In this document: positions 47,532 through 58,406 of the stretch, piece after piece | How the letters are laid out: each line of letters opens with the position of its first letter | How positions within the stretch are numbered: the stretch's first letter is position 1 | Source: Tetradesmus obliquus | Lineage: Eukaryota > Chlorophyta > Chlorophyceae > Sphaeropleales > Scenedesmaceae | DNA length: 64,000 nt | Assembly (NCBI GenBank): GCA_030272155.1 | Contig: CP126203.1 | Location: 2,356,001 to 2,420,000 of the forward strand | Direction: 5' to 3' | Notes under the pieces: model-generated | Seen by the model: the letters and a program-made list of their open reading frames with translations, nothing else | What the model was told of the DNA's origin: nothing | Databases searched by the model: none | Translations under genes and position numbers: made by a program

Positions 47532-50500
47532 TGGCGGTAGCACAGTGCTTGCTCGCAGATCAACGCTGGCCTGCAGCGGACAGCAGTAAGTGCTGACTGC
47601 AGTACTTTCAGCTGTGACAGCACTAGACGCCAGCTCATGCAACACATGTGCATCATGTGGTTTTCAAAGCAGGTATGTGCAGCATTCATTGAGGCACATA
47701 TAACCGACACTCACTGTTGTGGTGGTCCAGGATTGCGAAGATGATGGCCATGCCATTAGAAAAGGTCTGGAAGGCAATCATACACAACATAGAATACTGC
47801 GCATTGTAGAACTGTAGTGTGCCACTCACTGTTGTGATGGTCCAGGATGGCAAAGATGATGGCCATGCCATTGAAGAAGGTTTGGAAGGACTGCACCCCG
47901 CTAGGCTCTGGGAGCAGCTTGGCTGATGGAGCTTCTGCAAAGCCCTTGTGCGCGGCCAGGTAGAGCCCAAACATGCTCGTGTACAGCGTGCCTAGCACGC
48001 CAATCTGCAAACAGCAACATGTGTACACAAGGGCAGAAAGGGGCAGGTGAGGGTTAGGCGCTGAGTGTTGGACAAAGCCCTTGTGGGCGGCAAGGTAGAG
48101 CCCAAACATGCTCGTGTACAGCGTGCCTAGTACACCAATCTGCATGTGCGCAAACGTATGGGCAGGAGCAGGTAGGGGCTCGTAACTGAAGCGTGCTTGA
48201 TCATACCCCAGGAGGGTGGAGTCAAGCACTGGAGCAAGATACGATCAGCGCTTTTGAAATAGGTTTGGGGGAGGTCTAGCTGTCGAGCAATTGGCATGAC
48301 GCTGCGTCAATGATGTCAACTAGGAACCAGCTGGCTTGCTGAGTTACCACGTGACAACTTAAGTAGTGTGATTGTTATGTGACGCAAATGCAACAGTTAC
48401 TTACCACAAGGATCAGCCGCATCTTCCTGAAGGATGGGATGAGGCCGAAGGGCAGCAGCGTGGCGCCAAAAATGATCGTGTACGTCCTGCAGGATTGGCA
48501 GCAGCAACACACAGATGGCAGCAGCAGCAGCAGCAGCAGCACTGTTTGCACACACGAGGTTGCAATGAAGCCACTGCTACGTCGACAGGCAGCACCGCTG
48601 CAAACACAGCGGGAAAAGGGCAGCAGCAGAGCTGGAAAGACTGAGGGTGAGTTGTGTGCTGCAGGCGGTGGCCTTGGATGATTAAAGCAGCAGCGCTGTG
48701 CTCAGCACGTTTGCCTAGTAAAGTTATGACATTTTGCAGGCTGCGTACCTCAGGCTGTGAATCAGCTAGATGGTGTAGTAATTGGTGGATGATGTTCAGA
48801 TGGACCGGGCTTAGAACGACAATCCTGGCTGCAAATCCTCAACAATGAAAGTCACTATCCTGCTCCCACCTCAGGCTGTGGCTTTGGTCAATGGAGTAGT
48901 AGTTGGTGGAGGAAGCCAGGATCTGCGCAACACCTAGCCCAAACCTGCATGCACATGTGCAGCATGCAGGACAGACCAGGAGAGGGAGCAGCAACACACA
49001 GTCCTGTCAGCAGCCCGAGCAGCTACAGAATGCTTTGCCTGCCTGCACGCTCTGCTGACAGCAGGGTATACTGCTGATTTTGTTGTGCTTGTCCATGTGC
49101 AGCACACAAGGAAGAGGAAGAGCATCACTTCAGTCAGCTGCCTGAATGGCTGCAGATTGCTTTGCTGCTTGCATGGGCTGCTGGCAGCAGGTCAATCATG
49201 TTTAAGTCAGAGTGCAGCAGCGTGTGTGAGCGCAGCGCCGCTCTTGCTGCAAGCAAACAAACAGCCATGCTCACCAGGAGAAGAACATCATGCACATGAC
49301 GACCTTGCCTCCTGTTGGTCCGAGGTAAAAGCCAAGCAGCTCCTGCATCTGCGTCTTGTGCTTGCGCATGTGGGGCCTGCGGGCAGAGACCAACAAGCAT
49401 AGCAATTGGTGCTTTTCAAGTGCCAGCAGTAAGTACTACTCATATGTCCTTCTGGATGGAATGCATGGGAGCAGGGCAATGACCATGGCACGCCATGCTT
49501 GCAGCCAACAGCATGGCAGGTGTACTTTGCATACAAGCAGCAATCAATCCTGCAGCAGAACAGGCTGCGCTCGGCATGTTGTTGCTGCTGCTGCTTCGGG
49601 TGCTGCTGCTGCTGCCTGCCCTGCTCACTTGTCCGGGTCATCAAACCACTTGCCCTGCTCAATGAGCTGCTTCTTGCGATCATAGTACATCGCCTGGGGT
49701 GGCGGTGGCAGCAGCAGCAGCAGCACCAGCAGCAAGGGCAGGAGTGTCAGTAGCAGCCACTTCATCGCCCCAGCTGCATCTTGAAGCAGCTGTCTATGAA
49801 GTGCATATGCATGTCTGCATAGCTGAAAGCCAACATCACTCACGCCCTCTTATTGTTTTGGCCTGTATGACATTGCGCTGGGTTTGTTTGGCCACAGCTG
49901 TTGGACATCTGTTTTCCCGGAAAACTGTGGGCCACGGCTGTTGGCGACCTCTGTTTACCTTGAGCTGCCACATGGTGTAGAAGCCGATGATCGTGCCCCA
50001 CACAATGATAAGGGCACCGGGGATGAGGCCGGTCTTGTGCCAGGCATTGGGTGTGGTCATCATCACCTGCAGGCAACAAGCAACAGCAGCAGCAGCAGCA
50101 GTAGTTGATTAACGCACGTCAAATCCTCTGATCGACAGCTCATAATCTGATGCTGATCTTGACCAATGATTGAGTGCATGCATGCATTGCTGTGAGCCCT
50201 GTGTGGCGCTCACACACAGCTATTGATCACAAACTCTGTGCTGCCAGCTGTAGCAGCAGCAGTTGTATGGCACAACAGCTGTCGTGTTCTACACATAATG
50301 TGTGCAGTGCAGCGCACCTGGCCGATGCAGCCAGCAGCCAGAAGCCAGGCATCGAAAAAGGTGTGGCCCTCTGTGCCAAGCCTGAGCACAAAGTGGCTCC
50401 AGCTCTCGCCGCTGCCCCTGCTCCAGTCAGGGTACTGCCTGATCTCTGCATTGTTCCTGTTCAGCAGCAGGTCTGCAGGAAAGCAGGTAGCAGCACCGCA

Positions 50501-50936
50501 GAGCAGCTACAGGTTTGTGAACAACTGATAATCACGAAGGAAGAAGTGGGCCCTGTTGTGCCTGCTGTGGCAGGAACGGAATGACGGTTCCATGCTAAAG
50601 CCCGAACCTCGCTGCAGCACGGCGGCAGTGCACGCTTGATTTCGACATTAACCAGAGATAAATTAGATAAACTTCAAATGGCATTTTTTGCGCTAGCGTG
50701 CAAACAGAACTTGGAACTGTAATGCCTGTCTCTCGTAATCACCTAGGCCGATCATGAAGAAGGCCGCACAAACAACAGTATGTAAAGATTTCAAATATTA
50801 TCTATCTTCAAGGTGGCTCACCCATGTCCATGTCCACCGCCTCGAGCTTTTGTACATTCTGGTCGTGGGAGTAGTCATCTTTGCTGGCGACGACGTCACT
50901 GATCGCCACGTCCATATCAGCGTCCGGCAAGCCCAT
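44753..50936 (-). CDS. AUX1/LAX-type auxin/amino-acid permease (paralogue B)
   Basis: Fifteen exons, 522 residues: complement(44753-44948, 45215-45383, 45723-45803, 46290-46323, 46718-46775, 47016-47080, 47400-47488, 47830-48004, 48405-48486, 48870-48944, 49275-49376, 49629-49693, 49959-50066, 50318-50472, 50822-50936). Most exon lengths and all phases match paralogue A; two introns of A are absent (A 38182-38233 plus 38561-38683 equals one 175-nt exon here; A 40207-40232 plus 40633-40708 equals one 102-nt exon). The soluble N-terminus (MGLPDADMDVAISDVV) is short and acidic. Family marks are as in A, including HPRKYFKSYVLGFFPLFFMI, AFGFMWEKMVGTHEKALWIR, LFAICFPFYSAINSLMTGL and NTFGFFPECYGCKA before the stop. 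It probably lies in the plasma membrane as a proton-coupled importer; this is inferred from the family, and the substrate is unknown. The gene lies 2.3 kb from A in the same orientation, so the pair is a tandem duplication. Confidence 0.88.
45870..46015 (-). repeat. Two echoes of the FGFMWEKMVGTH exon start (paralogue B)
   Basis: Plus-strand GTGCCCACCATCTTCTCCCA recurs at about 45877 and 45989 beyond the real exon (45723-45803). The first copy keeps the CTGCAG acceptor; the second is cut off before it. Tails (AAAGCGGTCAGCATCA) are shared with the echo in paralogue A, so this duplication is older than the gene duplication or was exchanged by conversion. Confidence 0.88.
47711..47776 (-). repeat. 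Extra copy of the NGMAIIFAILDHHN exon (paralogue B)
   Basis: A second complete exon-like unit with its own acceptor (CTTCCAG) and GTGAGT donor lies 118 bp downstream, in the gene's sense, of the fused exon 47830-48004. It encodes TFSNGMAIIFAILDHHN. Confidence 0.85.
48083..48146 (-). repeat. In-frame echo of the IGVLGTLYTS exon start (paralogue B)
   Basis: An alternative acceptor precedes 48139, exactly 135 bp (45 codons) upstream of the modelled exon start at 48004, with an open frame between. Its use would insert a second IGVLGTLYTSMFGLYLA segment. Confidence 0.85.
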
Positions 50937-51098
50937 GGTGACAACGTTTTGTATTAGTTGAGCAGGTTGCGGCGGCAACAGGAGGATGGTGCCGGGAACG
51001 CTGGCGGGCCTGCTTGCCAATGACCGAACAGTGCGCCACAGTGATGCGCCAGCCGTATGCGAGTTGAGCGGGCTTCTGTAAAAGTCATAAAAGGGCCC

Positions 51099-51108
51099 TA
51101 TATATAAA
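51099..51108 (-). promoter_or_regulatory. TATA box of permease paralogue B
   Basis: TTTATATATA on the minus strand, 163 bp upstream of the ATG, inside a short AT-rich patch. Confidence 0.55.
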
Positions 51109-51131
51109 CCTGCGAAATGGCGCCGCAGGGT

Positions 51132-51202
51132 TGGATTCGGAACAATGACAACCATTCCATAACAAGGTTTTAGAACGGTCGTGGAACGTCCACGTGACAA
51201 CG
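51132..51202 (-). promoter_or_regulatory. Conserved upstream block, paralogue B
   Basis: Plus strand has GGAACAATGACAACCATTCC and GAACGGTCGTGGAACGTCC, matching the block at 42602-42676 with few changes and at the same distance (about 200-265 bp) from the ATG. Confidence 0.6.
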
Positions 51203-51224
51203 TCAAGCCTATGCGTCAACGGAA

Positions 51225-51242
51225 GGGGGGGGGGGGGGGGGG
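51225..51242. repeat. G18 homopolymer
   Basis: Eighteen consecutive G on the + strand. It could form a quadruplex or reflect assembly slippage. Confidence 0.95.
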
Positions 51243-51389
51243 TCGCGAGTACTTTATCTAGAAAACGACCAACGTTTTTCACTATTTAGATGTTTTTTGC
51301 TCTTGCACACTTGCATGGGCGCTTCTGCCCGACTGGTACCGGTACCACTCATATATGAGTGAGGGACAACACTGTGGGAAGGCAGAATG

Positions 51390-51478
51390 CCTACAACTTG
51401 CTTACAACCGGCTTACAACCACATGTTGTAAGCCAAGTTGTAAGCACGAGTTGTAAGGACTTACAACATATTGTAAAG
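51390..51478. repeat. TTACAAC motif cluster, left
   Basis: GCTTACAACC-type motifs occur in forward orientation and then inverted (GTTGTAAGC) in an 89-bp patch with dyad character. The same motif cluster is found at 55127-55274. Confidence 0.85.
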
Positions 51479-52058
51479 TACTGCACCTGCTTGCCTCATA
51501 ACATGCTCAAACTGGGCTGTGTGACGCTCCTGACAACAGAAAAACATGTTTAATATACGTAGTTATGTTTTTGTTCAGTGAGCTGGACCGCTGCACAATC
51601 TGGCCATGCCTGACCAGCACCTGCTGCTGCTGCTGCTGCTGCTGCCAGTTGATCCACTGGCGCACAAATAACTATTTCGAACATATGCTATTCAACACCA
51701 GTCTGATAGTGTTGTTCAGAAATAAAACTAAGCATGCGTGGATGAGCGGCCCGGTGGGGGCCCCCACTACAGGGGGCCATGGCACACTAGGGCTACAGGC
51801 CACTATGTCGCAGTAAGGGTCACTAACTGGCAATATGTGGCTCTATGTGGCACTAACTGCATTATGCAGCACTATATCGGTATCATGCTGCCGCTGCAGG
51901 TACCCAGCTGGGTAGGTGCAGATACACCACACGCCATGTGAACCCCCGGGTTCGAAGGGGAGACCTGTCGTGTCATGTCAGTCATTTGTTATATTTTAAA
52001 TGATCTGGCAGCGATCATAGCTTCTATGATGGTTCAATGCCGTCGTTGCTCTTTACAT

Positions 52059-53349
52059 CTACTACTAGAAAAAAAAACGGTCCGTCCGTCAGTCAGAAGC
52101 CTGGCTTAGGACCTGGCCCTTGAACCCCAGGGCGATCGGATAATGTGCAGAGGACGCAAACGAGAGTGCGACAGCAACAGATAAAAGTTAGTGTAGACAT
52201 GTGAAGTCGTTTCGAAGCCGTGGGCTGGGTGCAGCGGTGTTCTGTTGCGGGGTGCTACTGCAAAACATCACGGGCTACAGCAGGAACAGCAGGCAGTGAA
52301 GCAACGATATCTGGGAAGCGATGGCGTGAGAATATTACTTTCAGCGAAAGGCGAACGGGATAGGGATGATCATGGGTGGCTGCTAAGATTGCAGGTGTTG
52401 CAGTTGCTGCCCTGAGGACAGCACCAGCAAGCACGGGTGCCTCCCATCATTACTAGATAGGAGTGACGTAGTCACGGGAAACTGCTAGTCTACTACTAGA
52501 AAAAAAAACGGTCCGTCCGTCAGTCAGAAGCCTGGCTTAGGACCTGGCCCTTGAACCCCAGGGCGATCGGATAATGTGCAGAGGACGCAAACGAGAGTGC
52601 GACAGCAACAGATAAAAGTTAGTGTAGACATGTGAAGTCGTTTCGAAGCCGTGGGCTGGGTGCAGCGGTGTTCTGTTGCGGGGTGCTACTGCAAAACATC
52701 ACGGGCTACAGCAGGAACAGCAGGCAGTAGCAACGATATCTGGGAAGCGATGGCGTGAGAATATTACTTTCAGCGAAAGGCGAACGGGATAGGGATGATC
52801 ATGGGTGGCTGCTAAGATTGCAGGTGTTGCAGTTGCTGCCCTGAGGACAGCACCAGCAAGCACGGGTGCCTCCCATCATTACTAGATAGGAGTGACGTAG
52901 TCACGGGAAACTGCTAGTCTACTACTAGAAAAAAAAACGGTCCGTCCGTCAGTCAGAAGCCTGGCTTAGGACCTGGCCCTTGAACCCCAGGGCGATCGGA
53001 TAATGTGCAGAGGACGCAAACGAGAGTGCGACAGCAACAGATAAAAGTTAGTGTAGACATGTGAAGTCGTTTCGAAGCCGTGGGCTGGGTGCAGCGGTGT
53101 TCTGTTGCGGGGTGCTACTGCAAAACATCACGGGCTACAGCAGGAACAGCAGGCAGTGAAGCAACGATATCTGGGAAGCGATGGCGTGAGAATATTACTT
53201 TCAGCGAAAGGCGAACGGGATAGGGATGATCATGGGTGGCTGCTAAGATTGCAGGTGTTGCAGTTGCTGCCCTGAGGACAGCACCAGCAAGCACGGGTGC
53301 CTCCCATCATTACTAGATAGGAGTGACGTAGTCACGGGAAACTGCTAGT
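52059..53349. repeat. Three tandem copies of a 430-bp unit
   Basis: Units begin CTACTACTAGAAAAAAAAAC at 52059, 52490 and 52919 (lengths 431, 429 and 431). They are almost identical; copy 2 lacks two bases at GGCAGT(GA)AGCAACG. No open frame of note runs through them and the base composition is balanced, without CAG runs, unlike most of the window. They end about 10 bp before a TATA-like GATTATATTC that precedes the small + gene. Function unknown. Confidence 0.97.
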
Positions 53350-53688
53350 ACGGATTATATTCAGCTTGTTTGGTGCTACGTACGTGGGCGAGACACATCA
53401 GTATTGCTGCCTCCCCGAAGGCATTTCTCCGTCAGCGTCTCTTTATCACTCTTGGCGAAGCGACAAACATGGGTTTGTTTATCGATCAACGCAGTGTGTT
53501 GGGCAGATCAAGCAGCAGCACGTTACGCAGCAACTGCACGCTGTTTCACAGGCACCAAGCGAGGCGCCTGCACTACGCTGCAGCGAATCAGCTTACAATT
53601 GGTGCTGGTGCCTTTTAGATGGCCATGTATGTCAGATCTGGGCTGATCTGGCACAGCACCACGTGCTGCTGAAGCTGCAGTAGCAGCA

Positions 53689-54709
53689 GTGCTGATCCGG
53701 CACAGCAGCACCAGCTGCTGCTGCAGCAACAGCATCCTGCAGGATGCAGCTGCAGGAGTCAACAGCAGTGCTTTGCAGAATCAGGTGGGTTGCCGTGGTC
53801 ATGCACATTTCAGCACTTTCAAAACATTCTGGTGGCGGTGTGGGATATATGTGCTTGTCTGTGATCTGCAGTGGCAGCCGCATGACACCTCCTGCTCACA
53901 CACGTGCAAAAGGACGAATTCATATGGCTCCAGGATGCCAAAGGACCGTGGTAGGTGCATAGCTGCCGCACCTTCAAGCAAAGCTGGACCAGAAGACGCC
54001 TGCCCAAGTCTCCTGGTGCACGTGTTGCAGGCATTGCCTTGCAACTGTTGCCTGGCTGCGACCGTGTCTGCTGCTGCGCCTGGTCCGCAGATGACATTGA
54101 TGACGCTGCTCTAGCTGTCACCAAGGATGCCTTATACTTCCTGCACGAGAACGGCTGCATCAGCTTTGGTGTGCTGCCAGGTGGGTGATTAGCAACTGGC
54201 AGTGTACTACCTGCTGTGTCAGCTGTGCAGGCATGTGCCATGACTTGCTCAGCAGCATGTGGCGCAACCACAGCTCAGTAGAACCAAATTCAACACGCAG
54301 CTGTTGCCCTTCGTGAGAAACTGCAGCGACACTTTTTGCTGCCCTGTTGCACTACAACATGTAAAATGACAAAGTTATACTGCGAGCATGAGTGTGCCAA
54401 ACATGTTGCTGCCGTTGCTGTCTCATTTCCTGGCTTGGTCAGGCTGCAGGTGCCATAATTTGTTGAAGCAAGTGTAGCAAGAGCAGCACCAGGCCCGGCA
54501 AAGGAGGTTGCTTCTTGTGTTCTTAGCACACGAATGCAGCATGTGCCACATGCAGGCAGCCTGCAGGTGCAAGCTGGCATGAGGGATATGAGGAAGATCA
54601 GGCCAGCGAAGGGTCCAAGGCATCCGGCAAAGAACACCAGAGCGGTGGCAGTGGCAGCAGCAGTGACGAGAGCAAAGGCAAGAGCAGCAATGAGCCGAAG
54701 TCAGACTAG
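53689..54709 (+). CDS. Small protein with SWIRM-like segment and acidic tail (5' end unresolved)
   Basis: The exons 53872-53950, 54091-54180 and 54567-54709 join in phase; an earlier exon ends at 53784 in the same frame, but its start is unclear (the frame is closed by TAG at 53681). The product reads ..RMPKDRDDIDDAALAVTKDAL YFLHENGCISFGVLPG.. and ends in an acidic Ser/Lys/Gly tail (..DESKGKSSNEPKSD). The stretch before the tail resembles the last helices of SWIRM domains (V..FL..HGYINFGV in LSD1-type histone demethylases), but no amine-oxidase part follows. It could be a truncated or captured fragment, or a small chromatin protein. It lies between two TTACAAC clusters and just after the 430-bp array. 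Confidence 0.4.
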
Positions 54710-55061
54710 GCACAATCGTGGAGTGTGTGGTGTTGAGGCGGCCTGTGCGGCGTGATCAGCATTGTTGTTGATGTTTACGCACAAATTGTTACACCTTGTT
54801 GTTGTGCAGCAGTTGTGCTTGTGTGTTTTTGCACAAGTTGCACAGCAGATGAAAGTCACTTCTATAAAGCGTTTGATTGCATACGCCTTGTACAGAGTTG
54901 CGCAGTGTTTATCGGTATGTGTGGTGGCACTTACACTTGCTCACTAAGTCGGTGCATGGTGCATGCATGCATATGCGCTGCGTGGCTCATGCTGTCCGGC
55001 ATGTGGCCAGCCACTGGCCATGTATTACCTGCTGTCAGAGGACCACATGACTGATTTTGCA

Positions 55062-55066
55062 TGTAA
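55062..55066 (+). terminator. TGTAA poly(A) signal candidate for the SWIRM-like gene
   Basis: TGTAA lies about 350 bases after the stop. Distance and lack of other support keep this weak. Confidence 0.25.
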
Positions 55067-55126
55067 ATGCGATATTATTCAGTGGCACAGCACATCATAT
55101 TCACAAAATTTGTAACACTGTACCAT

Positions 55127-55274
55127 GCTTACAACTTGCTTACAACTGATGTTTACAACATATTTACAAGTCCCACTTTTATACAACCTGCTTACAACTT
55201 TCAGTGTACAACCCGCTTACAACCGGCTTACAACCGGCTTACAACAACGCTTGTGGTTGTAAGCGAGTTGTAAA
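55127..55274. repeat. TTACAAC motif cluster, right
   Basis: About eight CTTACAAC/TTTACAA motifs, including GGCTTACAACC in direct triplicate near 55212-55243, and an inverted copy GGTTGTAAGCG at 55255-55265. Confidence 0.85.
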
Positions 55275-55494
55275 AATCTGTACTGGTGGCAGTGCAAGCC
55301 CGGCAGCTCTGCTGTGGCACACTGTAAATATGGACAGTCTACACTGTCATAGTGTCACGGTGACAGCTGTCAAATGCGTTTGGATCATATGCTCCAAGGA
55401 TATGCTTGCAAGCAGCACTGGGATCGCCACGCCTATGTCACAACGCCCACCTGCAGGACAACCGCCACGACATATTTGTTACACAAGGGAACCA

Positions 55495-55499
55495 TTACA
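55495..55499 (-). terminator. TGTAA poly(A) signal of the lipase gene
   Basis: Minus-strand TGTAA about 23 bases after the lipase stop; a second lies at 55479-55483. Position and motif fit algal usage. Confidence 0.55.
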
Positions 55500-55521
55500 C
55501 ACTTTGTACCGCCTACCAATC

Positions 55522-57788
55522 TCAATGCATGCCGGATATAGCAGCTGCAGCAGCTGCTATCAGGACACCCAGCACACCACTTGCACTTACTCTTAAGCTC
55601 GACACCCCTGCAGCACTGCTGCTGCCCTCGGCAGCAGCTGCTGCAGCCAGCACAGCATCTGATTCGTTTGCTAGTGTGCCTTTGCCTGGCTCTGCTGCAT
55701 GCAGATCATAGTTTGTTGCCACCATCAGCCTGTCTTGGGGGCACTTGGTCAGGTCAATCGCTTTGTCCTTCAGCACGCACTGATACGTAGCGTTCACATA
55801 CTCCTGCGAGCAGCAGTAGCAACATCAGCGGCAGTGGCGGACGCAGCAAACGTCAGCAAAATTCGCTCATATGCATGCGCATGGCTGTTGATTGCAACAT
55901 CAGCGCTGCCGGCATGTGCTGTGCACAGCAGCAGCTACGCATGCGTTGCTGCCATGCTTGAGGTTGCTTCCTCTGCCAGATGAACCTGTCAGCGGCTCCC
56001 TGAGCAGGCAAGGGTGCTGTTTGCACCCTTGAAACATCCAAGCAGTGCTGGCACCACAGCAACAGCTGATGCCCGCGTTACTGTTTTCTCAACGCATGTA
56101 TGTGCCACGACTCACGTCTGTCCAGTGGTCAGTGACAACACACTTTGGCTCGCACTCTGTCTCAGTAGCCGGCACAATGCAGCTGCCCCTTGTGGCGTTC
56201 AAGCCCACTGGAGTGCCAATGTGCCGATAGCCTGCAGCATGAGCACGACCATGACATAGCAGCAGGACAGGCAGATATGGAACAGGGAACAACGTCTGCC
56301 TTGGGAGGCGTTTTAGCCCACAGGAGTGCTGATATACCGATAGCCTGCAGCATGTGCGGCTACAGAGACAGCAGCAGGACATGCATGTTCAACAGAAGTG
56401 TCATTGGTACACATAGCAGAACTTGTCCAGCTGCATCAGGGTGTGTGGCAGGGCAGGCTGTGCGTTTCTGCAGCCTCAACTTGCTGTTGTTGGTGCTGCA
56501 TGAATAACAGGCTTGATGTGGCAGAACAAGCACTTTCTAGTGGGCGCTTGTCGTGCCGAAGTTTGCAGAAATGTTGCACCCACTTAGCATAGTGATGGGT
56601 ACACGCGCAACAGGGTCATTCTGCAGGCACCAGAGGCAGCAAAGGGACAGATTAATTCAAGCAAGCAACCACACCTGTGCTTGGCAACAAAAGCCATGCC
56701 AGCACACGACTGAGACGAGAATGCACTGTTCGCGAATTGAGCAACGTCCAATGCTGCATGCTGCTTGCTGCTTGGTGCACATTGCTGAACAGCGCTTCAT
56801 GTCTCCCAGCATCCCAGTGGCGTTTGGATGCATTTGGCAGCCTGCAACAGAACTGCAATACAGTACTGCATCCAGGATCTTGCTGCAGCGGCTCACGTTG
56901 TTGACCATACGGAATGTGCGATCCTTCAGTTTGTACTCTGTGTCATACCTGCAGGACAGCAGCAGCTGCATTTGTAGCTGCGTCACTCGAGGAAACATGT
57001 GCTTGCAGCATCGGGCAGACAACATAAAGGTCAGACTTGCAGCAGCAGCATGCATACAAGCGCATCACACCAAAGCTGTGCAAAGCACTGCTGCGCCAGC
57101 AAAGCATTAAAATTACCCCTGGTTATAACCAACGCGTACCCTGCCCATGTTTAAATTCACTGTGAGGACAAATCACTTCCACAGTCACCAAGCAGTCTCA
57201 ATCACTCCACAGTGCACACCGCCGCAGCCCCGCTGACACAGCTACAGCCGCAGCCGCAACTTACAGCAGCTTGTACCAGTCCCTGCCTCTTGCAGAGCAG
57301 CGAACAGCAAGCGAAATACAGCAAACATTACACCACAGCTGCTGCAGCCGCCGCCGCCACTCACAGCGTCTGCCAACCCCTGCGTCTCACACAGCTGCAA
57401 ACAAGAAACAAAATACCGCAGTACACCTCAGCCACTACAGCAGCAGCCGCCACTCACAGCTTCTGCCAGTCCCTGTCTCCCACGCGTGGGGACCCCAGGG
57501 TGTACAACACCGGCTGGTAGCCTTCTTTTGCAAAGTCAGCAGCAGCCAGCGTGGCCAGCGCAGCACCCAACGAGTGTCCAGACACCCACAGCTGCAGGGA
57601 GGCAGGAAAAACGTGATGTCACGTCAGCATGGCCCACAGTGGTGAGCATGCTGGTGCCGTGCCTACTACTGAACAGCACCAACACACATGATCTGCATGT
57701 GCACATTGCTGGGTTTTGTACGCTGGTGATGGTCCGTGCGGCGCTGCAACTTGCCGTGCTAGCGCAGACTGTGTTGGGGCCAGCTGCT

Positions 57789-57825
<37 letters not shown>

Positions 57826-58262
57826 CTCACCACAGGCTTTGACGCGCTGTCATCAGCAGCAGTTGCATTCCTGCTGCTATTGAGCCTTGCCGCGCGCAGC
57901 TGAGCAAAGTGCTCCATGTGCCCCTTCACACAGACCAGCGTGGCCTTGCGCACGTAGTAGTAGGCGTCAGTGAAGCCATCATGCAGCTGCAGCCAGCGCA
58001 GCAGGTGTACACAGCGCAAGCAGTCGTCGACATTGGAATGAGACTGTAGTAATTCATTTGAAGATAAAGACTGGGCTAAATCACCATGTTTGGAGAGCAC
58101 TGCGTGTGCTTCATTCTGTAGTTGCAGGCAGCTGCTGCTGAATTGTGCAGGCCAGCGCTGCTGTGTGGGGTTATGGCGCAACGTGCATATCAGGGTGCTG
58201 TCTGCCTGCACGCCCTGTTGCTCTGCCTAGCACTGCAGCGCTGCCACTTGATGCACTGCCTT

Positions 58263-58321
<59 letters not shown>

Positions 58322-58368
58322 GCGGCCCACCTGCACGCCCCTGCCCCCAAACATCCTGCATGCTCATG

Positions 58369-58406
<38 letters not shown>

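Noticed and set aside
51940..51970. GGGTTCGAAGGGG, similar to a tRNA B-box
   Set aside because: No matching acceptor, D or anticodon arm can be folded around it.
52059..53349. CRISPR-like or tRNA array reading of the 430-bp repeats
   Set aside because: Units are long and contiguous with no spacers, and the weak B-box-like CTTGAACCCC has no tRNA fold around it.
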